DNA from: an uncultured Porphyromonas sp.
GTDB lineage: Bacteria > Bacteroidota > Bacteroidia > Bacteroidales > Porphyromonadaceae
NCBI RefSeq assembly: GCF_902489635.1
Contig: NZ_CABUAN010000022.1
Location: forward strand, 1-39,613
Direction: 5' to 3'
DNA length: 39,613 nucleotides
Under the pieces are notes generated by a model. The model did no database searches, was not told the DNA's origin, and saw only the letters and a list, made by a program, of their open reading frames with translations. The translations under genes and the position numbers were made by a program. This document shows positions 16,112 to 24,269 of this stretch, piece after piece (position 1 is the stretch's first letter; each line of letters opens with the position of its first letter).

Positions 16112-18555
16112 CCGTCAATTCACGCACCCCGTGCGGGGTGCGACTCCGCAAGACCATCATCGCCATGCACATCGTCGAGTTTCAATTCACGCACCCCGTG
16201 CGGGGTGCGACACTCTCAGAATATTGTAGTTATCTCGTATTGCGGTTTCAATTCACGCACCCCGTGTGGGGTGCGACTTATTCACTCATTGAAGATCTAT
16301 AAGTTATGCCGTTTCAATTCACGCACCCCGTGCGGGGTGCGACATTCACGCACCCGCGATGGGTGCGACCCTGTCACAGTTTCAATTCACGCACCCCGTG
16401 CGGGGTGCGACCAATTGCTTTCATAGCTCCTTGAAATATGGTGATGTTTCAATTCACGCACCCCGTGCGGGGTGCGACATTAGAGAGGTAACTCACCCCG
16501 ATGGGTCTTGGCGGTTTCAATTCACGCACCCCGTGCGGGGTGCGACGCAACATGGCAAAACCAGCGATCGACGTAGCGCTGTTTCAATTCACGCACCCCG
16601 TGCGGGGTGCGACTTAACAATCCAACAAGTACTAACCAATGGACAAGTTTCAATTCACGCACCCCGTGCGGGGTGCGACTTAGCAATGCAGCTTCGCTAG
16701 AGATTAGAGGTTAGTTTCAATTCACGCACCCCGTGCGGGGTGCGACTCTCTAACCTCTAATCTCTAATGCCATGACCATCGTTTCAATTCACGCACCCCG
16801 TGCGGGGTGCGACAGGACGTGAGATACACAGCAGACAGAGACAAGGGGTTTCAATTCACGCACCCCGTGCGGGGTGCGACTCGATACATGACAAAGATCA
16901 GCACGATCATTCTGTTTCAATTCACGCACCCCGTGCGGGGTGCGACAGCACGACTCCTAAGACTCATTCACTAACTACTCGTTTCAATTCACGCACCCCG
17001 TGCGGGGTGCGACAAGGAGTGTGTCAAAGCTGGAGTTTGGGAAGTATGTTTCAATTCACGCACCCCGTGCGGGGTGCGACTACCCCGACAAGGTCACCCC
17101 CGACGGACACATCGAGTTTCAATTCACGCACCCCGTGCGGGGTGCGACTCATCAACCTATCCAACACCACCAAACGCAATGGTTTCAATTCACGCACCCC
17201 GTGCGGGGTGCGACCTGGCTAGAGAGCTACCTCTACTTCAGCAAGCCGTTTCAATTCACGCACCCCGTGCGGGGTGCGACCGGAGGGCTTCAACAAGTCT
17301 CCGAGGACGATCTAGTTTCAATTCACGCACCCCGTGCGGGGTGCGACACCGACCTCCCCCGCAAATCGCATAGGGTCTTAGTTTCAATTCACGCACCCCG
17401 TGCGGGGTGCGACTTATGCGCATTTGGTCTTAACAAGGAGAACGGTATGTTTCAATTCACGCACCCCGTGCGGGGTGCGACCTCTCGAGATCACAATCAC
17501 CGTAGACGGCTTCGTGTTTCAATTCACGCACCCCGTGCGGGGTGCGACCATATAACCTCGACAATCGTCCAGCTCAGACACAGTTTCAATTCACGCACCC
17601 CGTGCGGGGTGCGACTTGATCACCTTGCGCCTGCCGTCCATACCGACCTCGTTTCAATTCACGCACCCCGTGCGGGGTGCGACGCACCCGCCCCACACGA
17701 CTAGTCAGAGCGAAGCGTTTCAATTCACGCACCCCGTGCGGGGTGCGACACTCATAGCGTGTCGTGTTGTTGGTTGTTGGTTAGTTTCAATTCACGCACC
17801 CCGTGCGGGGTGCGACTATATCGCCTGAGGCCAAAGAGGCCCGTATATCTGGTTTCAATTCACGCACCCCGTGCGGGGTGCGACCTGCGATTTTGCCCGT
17901 TTATGATAGTAAGCGTGGCGTTTCAATTCACGCACCCCGTGCGGGGTGCGACGTAACAGATTCAAGAGAACCATCTGGTGCTATTAGTTTCAATTCACGC
18001 ACCCCGTGCGGGGTGCGACTTCGCGCCACATCTCTGGCACAAGCTTCTTAAGGTGTTTCAATTCACGCACCCCGTGCGGGGTGCGACCCACCAACATTAG
18101 ACGGACGCGGGCGGACAAAATGTTTCAATTCATGCACCCCGTGCGGGGTGCGACCTTGCGAAGTCGTTTAAGCCAGCGCTGATAATGGTTTCAATTCACG
18201 CACCCCGTGCGGGGTGCGACTTGGTTGGTCTGTAATCTTAATCTAGTTTGCTATGTTTCAATTCACGCACCCCGTGCGGGGTGCGACATGCCTTTGCCGA
18301 TGCCCGTAGTGATAAGCAGTGGTTTCAATTCACGCACCCCGTGCGGGGTGCGACTACGTATGGGCCCCTCGAGATCATCAGCACTTAGAGTTTCAATTCA
18401 CGCACCCCGTGCGGGGTGCGACCACCAATAACTATCATAATACCACCAAGCCAACTGTTTCAATTCACGCACCCCGTGCGGGGTGCGACTGTTGGTTAAC
18501 AACATTCAACAAGACTTAAAGCGTTTCAATTCACGCACCCCGTGCGGGGTGCGAC
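16112..18555 (-). CRISPR. Type I-C CRISPR array, 37 repeats and 36 spacers
   Basis: The 33-bp repeat begins GTTTCAATTC and ends GGGGTGCGAC on the + strand. Its core stem is GCACCCCG/CGGGGTGC. On the - strand it begins GTCGCACCCCGC and ends TGAATTGAAAC, the usual I-C crRNA orientation, so transcription runs right to left. I counted repeat starts from 16112 to 18523 at 66-68-bp steps, giving spacers of 33-35 bp. The leader-distal repeat (16112) is degenerate at its first three bases. Copy 3 (16245) has a loop-side T and copy 31 (18122) has CATGCACC. The high uniformity indicates an active or recently active array. Many ORFs across it are repeat artefacts. Confidence 0.98.
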
Positions 18556-18757
18556 TGCGATGCCCAAAGATACGCATAAATAGAGGATTAGACGTTGATC
18601 CATTGCGAATAGAAGACTACAAGCGGGTGTATCGGTGCGTTGACGGTGACTGCGAGTCGGTATGTCTTTGAATCTCAACGCATGCGAATAGTCTGCCTTT
18701 TTACTGAGCGCTTGGCATTCGCAGAGGAGTACAAGCAAGAGAGAACGAGGATGAGTG
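18556..18757 (-). promoter_or_regulatory. CRISPR leader with candidate array promoter
   Basis: This is the ~200-bp gap between cas2 and the first repeat. On the - strand TATCTTTG (18565-18572) is a perfect -7 box ending 9 bp before the first repeat, so transcription would start at or within a few bases of the repeat. A clear -33 box is not seen. TGCGAATAG occurs twice as a direct repeat (about 18604 and 18682), with GCATTCGCA near 18716 partly inverted. These could be spacer-integration anchoring sites. Confidence 0.6.
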
Positions 18758-19048
18758 CTATATGAGTAGCACACCCTCGGGATCTACGCCTTTTGTCTTG
18801 CCAATGGTGGTGATCTTAGACTGGTAGTTGGTGCCGAGGTGGTAGATGCGCAGAGAGTCGCTCGATAGGTTGATTGTATCCGTGAGCGCAGCCTCTAGTT
18901 CGACCCTTTGGGCAGGAGAGACGAGGCATTCGAAGACCGAGTTCTGGACGCGTTGGCCGTAGTTTTGGCATATCTTCGCCACTTGGCGAAGGCGCCTAGC
19001 ACCATCAGGCGAGGAGGTGTTCACATCGTAGGTGACAAGTAGGTACAT
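18758..19048 (-). CDS. Cas2, spacer integration subunit
   Basis: A 96-residue protein beginning MYLLVTYDVNT, the Cas2 first beta strand with its conserved Asp, followed by RRLRQVAKICQNYGQRVQNSVFEC. It forms the scaffold of the Cas1-Cas2 integrase. A longer in-frame extension exists upstream, but the start at 19048 is chosen because it overlaps the Cas1 stop by ATGA and gives the normal Cas2 length. It is the last cas gene before the leader. Confidence 0.95.
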   Translation of the reverse strand: MYLLVTYDVNTSSPDGARRLRQVAKICQNYGQRVQNSVFECLVSPAQRVELEAALTDTINLSSDSLRIYHLGTNYQSKITTIGKTKGVDPEGVLLI

Positions 19049-20079
19049 CAGCTTTGGATTAGGAAGACAGGGTAGTCGTCGAGGTCTCCTCGGAGGCATC
19101 GGGCTAAGAGCAATGCCTGAGCATAGGGAAGCAGTCCTATCGGTATCCGTTCCTGAAGGAAAGGGTGCATAATCTCCTCTCGCTTGCGCTGCTGCCACGC
19201 GGCTAGGAGCTCTTTGCGGGGCTCGTCTCTGAGGATGTATCCGTTTTCGCCCTGGGCGATAAAGTCTGAGGGTGCGACCTGTCGCTTGTTGATGACAGTC
19301 AGGACGAAGCGATCCACGAGGTAGGCGCGAAGCTCCTCCATAAGGTCTAGGGCAAGGCTTGCTCTGCCTGGTCTGTCCGTATGGAGAAAGCCCACGTATG
19401 GGTCCAGCCCAACGGTCTCCAGTGCTGCCGTGACCTCGTGGGCGAGGATGGTGTAGAAGAATGAGAGCAACGCGTTGGTCTCATCGCGAGGCGGTCGTCG
19501 CGATCGTCCCTCGAAGGTGAACTCTGGTCGCCGTATGAGGTGGTGAAAGAGAGCAAAGTATTGCTGCGCCGCTAAGCCCTCTACACCCATAACGGTCATA
19601 TGGTCACGCTTGTAGGCTAAGCTCTTTTGCAAAGTCTTGAGTTGGCTGAGTGCCTCCTGAAAGGTTGCCTCCACGCTCTCTGTCGGGTGGTAGTCACGTA
19701 GGTAGCGACCCAGCACTGATCGCTGGTTAGCTATCTTAGCAGAGATGAATAGAGTGGCGAAGTGCGCTGCAGCTGGTTCGTCGTCAGCGATGCGGTACTG
19801 CGTACGTCTCAGGAGGACGTTGCCCCTCGTGGAACCCTCTAGCGAACCGATATAGCGACCTGTGGGTGTGAGGAATGTGAGCTTGACACCCTCCTGCACG
19901 CAGAGCTGCATCAGCCCTGGCGAAGCACCCATATAGGAGAAGGTGATGATTCCCTCGAGGTTGTGTATCGGTATGCGAAAGGTCTCCTCGCCATCTATGC
20001 GTGCCACGACATTGGTACCGTCCTTGAGGAGATAGACGTTGGGCGTAAGAATATAGAGGGTATTGAGTAGCTTTCTCAT
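19048..20079 (-). CDS. Cas1, type I-C integrase
   Basis: A 343-residue protein starting MRKLLNTLYILTPNVYLLKDG, typical of Cas1c. Active-site regions are visible: RRPPRDETNALLSFFYTIL (Glu), GFLHTDRPGRASLALDLMEE (His and Asp). It catalyses insertion of new spacers next to the leader. The start at 20079 is set by the ATGA overlap with the Cas4 stop; an upstream in-frame Met lies inside cas4. Confidence 0.95.
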   Translation of the reverse strand: MRKLLNTLYILTPNVYLLKDGTNVVARIDGEETFRIPIHNLEGIITFSYMGASPGLMQLCVQEGVKLTFLTPTGRYIGSLEGSTRGNVLLRRTQYRIADDEPAAAHFATLFISAKIANQRSVLGRYLRDYHPTESVEATFQEALSQLKTLQKSLAYKRDHMTVMGVEGLAAQQYFALFHHLIRRPEFTFEGRSRRPPRDETNALLSFFYTILAHEVTAALETVGLDPYVGFLHTDRPGRASLALDLMEELRAYLVDRFVLTVINKRQVAPSDFIAQGENGYILRDEPRKELLAAWQQRKREEIMHPFLQERIPIGLLPYAQALLLARCLRGDLDDYPVFLIQS

Positions 20080-20753
20080 GAGGTGAGTATGTCGTGATGC
20101 TTGAGGTAGCTCTTTGCCGAACGGTGTGATGCGATACGAGGCATGCACTCATCGAGGAGAGAGCAGGAGCGACACTGACGGGTGTAGTGCGCTGGTATAG
20201 GCGTACGCTGCGCAAAGGCCTCGTGCATCTTACGCGCCACTTCGTAGCACGCCGTCCGCAGAGTGTCGTCCATCTCGACCTGTAGGCGATGCCGGGTCTC
20301 TCCATAGTAAAGAGCTCCGTAGGGAATAGTGACTTGGTACATCTCCTCAAGAGCTATGACTTGAGCGCAGAGTTGCAACTTATCAGCGAGGTGAGTTTTA
20401 GGCTTGCCACGCTTATATTCGACAGGAGTCGCCTGCCACTCCCCTGGGTACTTAGGGTGTCGGAAAGGAATCTGGCTATGATCCCGTAGCGGGGTCAACT
20501 CGACTGCATCGGACAGCCCGTATAGTCCCAAAGAGTAGGAGACGAGCGGCACCCGTCTCATCGTGATCGTGTCTCCCACGCGAGCACTCAGCTCAGGCTG
20601 GTCCACACGCTTGTGGAGGATCTGCCCTAGCGCAGTGAGATGGTTGTCCTGCCATAGCTGCTCTAGGGTGATCAGTTGCCACTGACGTGGACAGAAGCAG
20701 TAGTGCTGTATCTCGGAGATGGTCAGTAGCTCCTCGTCGCTGTAGCGTCTCAT
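20076..20753 (-). CDS. Cas4, RecB-like nuclease for PAM-directed spacer processing
   Basis: About 225 residues from MRRYSDEELLTISEIQHYCF. One iron-sulfur Cys lies in HYCFCPRQW near the N-terminus and three in CRSCSLLDEC near the C-terminus. The RecB-type motif PVEYKRGKPK is central. Cas4 trims prespacers and fixes PAM choice with Cas1-Cas2. I chose the 20753 ATG rather than the longer frame because the extension runs through the terminator hairpin at 20773-20814 and the family normally starts just before ISEIQHY. Confidence 0.93.
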   Translation of the reverse strand: MRRYSDEELLTISEIQHYCFCPRQWQLITLEQLWQDNHLTALGQILHKRVDQPELSARVGDTITMRRVPLVSYSLGLYGLSDAVELTPLRDHSQIPFRHPKYPGEWQATPVEYKRGKPKTHLADKLQLCAQVIALEEMYQVTIPYGALYYGETRHRLQVEMDDTLRTACYEVARKMHEAFAQRTPIPAHYTRQCRSCSLLDECMPRIASHRSAKSYLKHHDILTS

Positions 20754-20772
20754 GGGAAAGGTTGTTTTAGAG

Positions 20773-20814
20773 AAAAGCCCCTCCGTAGTGACGTGCGCTA
20801 CGAGAGGGGCTTTT
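20773..20814 (-). terminator. Intrinsic terminator/attenuator between cas7c and cas4
   Basis: On the - strand, AAAAGCCCCTC and GAGGGGCTTTT are perfectly complementary (11 bp), extended by GTAG/CTAC, and the stem runs into TTTTCTCTAAAAC. It lies in the 73-bp gap, the only sizeable gap within the cas operon. Confidence 0.75.
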
Positions 20815-20826
20815 GTGTGAAAGGGA

Positions 20827-21690
20827 CTAGACGAGCTCAATGACCTCGACACCCTGGAGTCCGTCGCGATCGATCTGGACGGTGTAGTCGGAGAAGTCGC
20901 GTGCGGGACCTGTGAGGCCCTCTCGCCGTGCTACAGTGACACGCTCGAAGAGCTTGTGCGCAGACGCATTGCCCAGAGGGGAGTCGTGCTTGAAGACGAT
21001 CAACTTCTGCAGGCTCATGAGTCCACGGGCTGCGGAGTGATCTAGGTCAAACATATTCTGGAGTGCCTTCCAGAAGAGCTGCAAGTCATCCTCCGTAAAG
21101 CCTGTGTCCTCGGCAAAGTGTGGCGTCACGAAGCCATACATCTTATAGAGTCCGTAGGGAACGGTGGCTTTGCGCCCCATGGTGCGGTTGCCTCCCTTAT
21201 CGTCGGCCTCTTCGTTGGCCTTCTGCTCGTTAGCGTCTGTAGCAGCCATCCGTGTGATGGTATGCTCGTGAGGAAAGATCGGATCAATGGAGCGCGCAAA
21301 GGTTAGCTGGATGGGACCACGCACCTGACCAGCGTTGTTGCCCGTGGAGAGGACAGCACCGAAAGCGCGTATGTCGTAGTACTTCTGGCACATGAGGGCA
21401 CGAGCCTTGTCTCGGTCTGCAGCATTTTTCGTCTTAGCATCCTTGCCCGTAGCCTCTTCTACAGCCGCATTGATGGAGTCATTGAGGACGGAGTTCTCTC
21501 TGACGAAGACATCTTGGTCGGTCGCCATCTGTATGTAGTTGCGCACCTTGCGCTTGATGCATACATCGGTGACAAGACCCTCGCCAGTCTCAGGATCTAC
21601 GCGGGGCAGGTTGCCACCATCAGGGTCGCCATTGGGGTTGCCATCCTTGACGTCAAAGAGCAGGATGAAGTCATATCTATTCTGTATCAT
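20827..21690 (-). CDS. Cas7c (Csd2), Cascade backbone subunit
   Basis: A 287-residue protein beginning MIQNRYDFILLFDVKDGNPNGDPD, the unmistakable Csd2/Cas7c start. Further family segments are GGNLPRVDPETG, GPIQLTFARSIDPIF and TVPYGLYKMYGF. Several copies coat the crRNA in the type I-C effector. It lies 11 bp downstream of cas8c and is followed by the terminator hairpin at 20773-20814. Confidence 0.96.
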   Translation of the reverse strand: MIQNRYDFILLFDVKDGNPNGDPDGGNLPRVDPETGEGLVTDVCIKRKVRNYIQMATDQDVFVRENSVLNDSINAAVEEATGKDAKTKNAADRDKARALMCQKYYDIRAFGAVLSTGNNAGQVRGPIQLTFARSIDPIFPHEHTITRMAATDANEQKANEEADDKGGNRTMGRKATVPYGLYKMYGFVTPHFAEDTGFTEDDLQLFWKALQNMFDLDHSAARGLMSLQKLIVFKHDSPLGNASAHKLFERVTVARREGLTGPARDFSDYTVQIDRDGLQGVEVIELV

Positions 21691-21701
21691 AACTATATGG
21701 G

Positions 21702-23552
21702 TTATTGTTCTGTTTCTTCAGTTGGATTGTCTGTGTCCTCCTTCTTCTTATAGGAGTCAACTTTCTGATGATAGTAGCCTACAGCGAAGAGGCTCTGCTC
21801 ATCAAGTGAGAAGGTTGCGGGGAATGTGGGGACCTCAGCAGGGATCAGTGAGAAGATCTCTCCGAGGAGCTTTTCGAGTGTCACTGCTAGTCCAGGCTTC
21901 TCCTTACGTAGTTTGCTTAGGTGGTGGTTAGATAGTGAGATAAGTCTACCCATCACCATGTTGGGACGTGTGGAGGCACTGGCGTAAAAGCGATCTCGGA
22001 TGGTCGCATTGACGCCTTTGCCTAGTGAAGCCTGCTGGATCTGCTCGAGGACGGCAAAGAGGCGTCCTGCGAGGTAGGCGATGTTGTCGTTTTGCTTGTC
22101 TAAAGCCATATCTAGTGTGGTTATGTTATTGTATATTCTTGCTTTGCGATTGATGCAACCCTTGAGGATGGCTGCTCGTAGTTCGGTGACCGTGCGCTCC
22201 TGCGTGATACGGTTGATGCAGGCCTGCTGCAGGGTCATAGGGTAAGGGGTACCATTGAGAATGCTCTCGACGATGCTCTGCACAAGGTTCATGGCAAAGG
22301 TGCTAGACTTGGAGGGCGATGAGACACTCTTCACGATACCATAAAGAGAGCGCAGAGGCGGGTTCTCCTCGTCTACGTTGCCGTCCCAGCTAATGATGTT
22401 CATATCGACGAGATGCTGGTAGACTCTGTCGAAGATCTCCGATACAGTTCCCTGCTGCCAATACTTGATGGTGATGCGTCCGCCCGCTGTGAGTCCGAGT
22501 ACGTAAAACTGTCTCTCATCCTCCCAATGCTGCCCTTGACCTCGATTGCCACGGATAGCTTTGAACTGTTCGAGTACTTTGTAGGTGCCCTGCGTGGAGT
22601 TCGGAGCTTTCTTTTTACTCTTCCCTTTTCGCTTAGGCTGCTCATCGTCTGTGTCGGATTGCTCCTGAGCGTCGTCATCCTTTACACCTTCGAAGATTAC
22701 GGTACGAAAGGTCTCGTTGATACTAGGATCGTCAAGATTCGAATTCCAAAAGACATAGCTTATGTCTCCGAGCGTATAGCGTGTCTGCTCATTGCGGAGC
22801 AAGTCATTGAGAGCCGTGGTATGGGCAAAGGAGGCGTACTTGGAGATCGGCGCATTCTCGCCCTGCTTCTTACCATAGGAGAGGTAGGCTGGGTCGTTGA
22901 AACTAGCTATCGTGGCTCCTGCCTGAGAGCCAGGAGCTACAATACGAGCGTGAAAGGCTGCTAGGGGCTTCTCCTCACCCGTTATGAGGCATCGCCCAAG
23001 GTTTTCCTCTGTATTGTAGGCTTGAGCAGCATAATCATGTGCATCCTCTTGTGTAGCTAAGAGCTCTGTATCACCGTGTAGCTGGAAGGTCATCCAGTCT
23101 GACGCTAAGATGCGCTCGGTGTGAGCATCCTCGGGCAGAGGCGTCTCGGCTCCGAGGTAATGGTCGTAGAAGAGACAGACTGCCTTAAAGCTGGCGTTGT
23201 CTGGATACAGCTCAGCGATCTCAGCCATGACTCGCTTGAAGTCCTCAAGTCGATCCGTGCAGGATGACACCCCCTCGGCACTCTCTTCATACCCTAGGAT
23301 ATACTTGCGATTGTCCCAAAAGGGTTGTGCGGGTGGACACTTACCGCTACGCTTTAGTCCAGCTGGCACTAGATAGTCCTGCCCCTTGCTCTTCTTGTCA
23401 CTTGGATCTTTGAGGTCTTTTAGTCTGACGAAGGTGCCATCTTCGCGAATGACGATGACCCAGCGAATGGGTTTGACCTCTAGTCCAGGGGTCGCTATAC
23501 GATGTGCCTTGCGCATCGCCTCATAGTAGTTGTATAGTGCTTGTAGGATCAT
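21702..23552 (-). CDS. Cas8c (Csd1), Cascade large subunit
   Basis: A 616-residue protein starting MILQALYNYYEAM, as Csd1 proteins do, and containing CLITGEEKPLAAFHARI, SFNDPAYLSYGKKQGENAPIS and FWNSNLDD. It recognises the PAM and opens target DNA in type I-C Cascade; in this subtype an internal start in the same gene often yields a Cas11-like small subunit. A lysine-rich linker (PKRKGKSKKKAPN) lies mid-protein. It overlaps the cas5c stop by 4 bp (ATGA). Confidence 0.95.
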   Translation of the reverse strand: MILQALYNYYEAMRKAHRIATPGLEVKPIRWVIVIREDGTFVRLKDLKDPSDKKSKGQDYLVPAGLKRSGKCPPAQPFWDNRKYILGYEESAEGVSSCTDRLEDFKRVMAEIAELYPDNASFKAVCLFYDHYLGAETPLPEDAHTERILASDWMTFQLHGDTELLATQEDAHDYAAQAYNTEENLGRCLITGEEKPLAAFHARIVAPGSQAGATIASFNDPAYLSYGKKQGENAPISKYASFAHTTALNDLLRNEQTRYTLGDISYVFWNSNLDDPSINETFRTVIFEGVKDDDAQEQSDTDDEQPKRKGKSKKKAPNSTQGTYKVLEQFKAIRGNRGQGQHWEDERQFYVLGLTAGGRITIKYWQQGTVSEIFDRVYQHLVDMNIISWDGNVDEENPPLRSLYGIVKSVSSPSKSSTFAMNLVQSIVESILNGTPYPMTLQQACINRITQERTVTELRAAILKGCINRKARIYNNITTLDMALDKQNDNIAYLAGRLFAVLEQIQQASLGKGVNATIRDRFYASASTRPNMVMGRLISLSNHHLSKLRKEKPGLAVTLEKLLGEIFSLIPAEVPTFPATFSLDEQSLFAVGYYHQKVDSYKKKEDTDNPTEETEQ

Positions 23553-24265
23553 CTCAGTATCTCATTACTATCTATTGGGGGGACGCGGATGACGCCCTCG
23601 ACCATCTGCGCATGATAAAACATAGCGGGGGGATTCTTCCTATCCCGCTCGAAGTCCATATCGTAGAGCATGATGCTCAGGTCCCTACTCTCAGGGATAG
23701 GTCTGGGCTCTAGTGCTGTCTCACCAGCCTCTAGGTCCACATACTCAAAGGCGCAGGTGAACTCACGGCACCCTAGGTAAGGCATCGTGAAGCATTGCCC
23801 TGCCTTGGCTCTGCGCTCGAAGATTTCTTGGTACTTTCTGGGGTTCTCCGCCTTACGCTCGGCTTCGCTGTACTCCTCGTTGTAGTGCTTCTGACAGCTA
23901 GCTGAGCGGTCTCTCACGGGTATGTAGACCATCTTAGCATAGATTCGATAGTCTACATCGCGCAAGAGGTAGGAGGCACGCTGTCTACGATCCTCTGAGA
24001 TGTTTATGCCTGTGCTCCCTTTGCTCATAATAGAGGCCACCTCATTTCGCTTGATGGTAAACCGCTTGATTGGGGCTAGCACCTCTATCTTCGTGATTTC
24101 CCAGCGTATGGCGGGTTTCCAGTAGATCGCCTGAAAGATGGCTCGTGCTGCACTGGGCGTGATCACGTCATAGCTGACACGCTCCACCTTCATCTCGGGG
24201 CGTGTGAAGCAGGCGAAGGGACCACGCACACGCAGGCAGTACTCCTTATCTATATACTCTTCCAT
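23549..24265 (-). CDS. Cas5c (Cas5d), Cascade subunit and pre-crRNA endonuclease
   Basis: A 238-residue protein with the RAMP-like start YCLRVRGPFACFTRPEMKVERVSYDVITPSAARAI, diagnostic of Cas5 of subtype I-C. No cas6 is present, and in this subtype Cas5c cuts the repeat itself. A central KHYNEEYSEAERK and a later FTMPYLGCREFTCAFEY region match the family. The gene follows cas3 by 4 bp and overlaps cas8c. Confidence 0.95.
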   Translation of the reverse strand: MEEYIDKEYCLRVRGPFACFTRPEMKVERVSYDVITPSAARAIFQAIYWKPAIRWEITKIEVLAPIKRFTIKRNEVASIMSKGSTGINISEDRRQRASYLLRDVDYRIYAKMVYIPVRDRSASCQKHYNEEYSEAERKAENPRKYQEIFERRAKAGQCFTMPYLGCREFTCAFEYVDLEAGETALEPRPIPESRDLSIMLYDMDFERDRKNPPAMFYHAQMVEGVIRVPPIDSNEILR

Positions 24266-24269
24266 ATAT

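Noticed and set aside
16067..18519. Chain of overlapping + strand ORFs with repeated NSRTPCGVR, QFTHPVRGAT and SIHAPRAGCD peptides
   Set aside because: These are the three-frame translations of the CRISPR repeat, not repeat proteins.
18526..18774. 82-residue - strand ORF across the CRISPR leader
   Set aside because: It runs from the cas2 end through the leader into the first repeat, with no domain or conserved feature; it is better explained as leader DNA.
20754..20852. N-terminal extension of Cas4 to 20852
   Set aside because: It would cross the cas7c stop and the terminator hairpin, and it adds residues not typical of Cas4.
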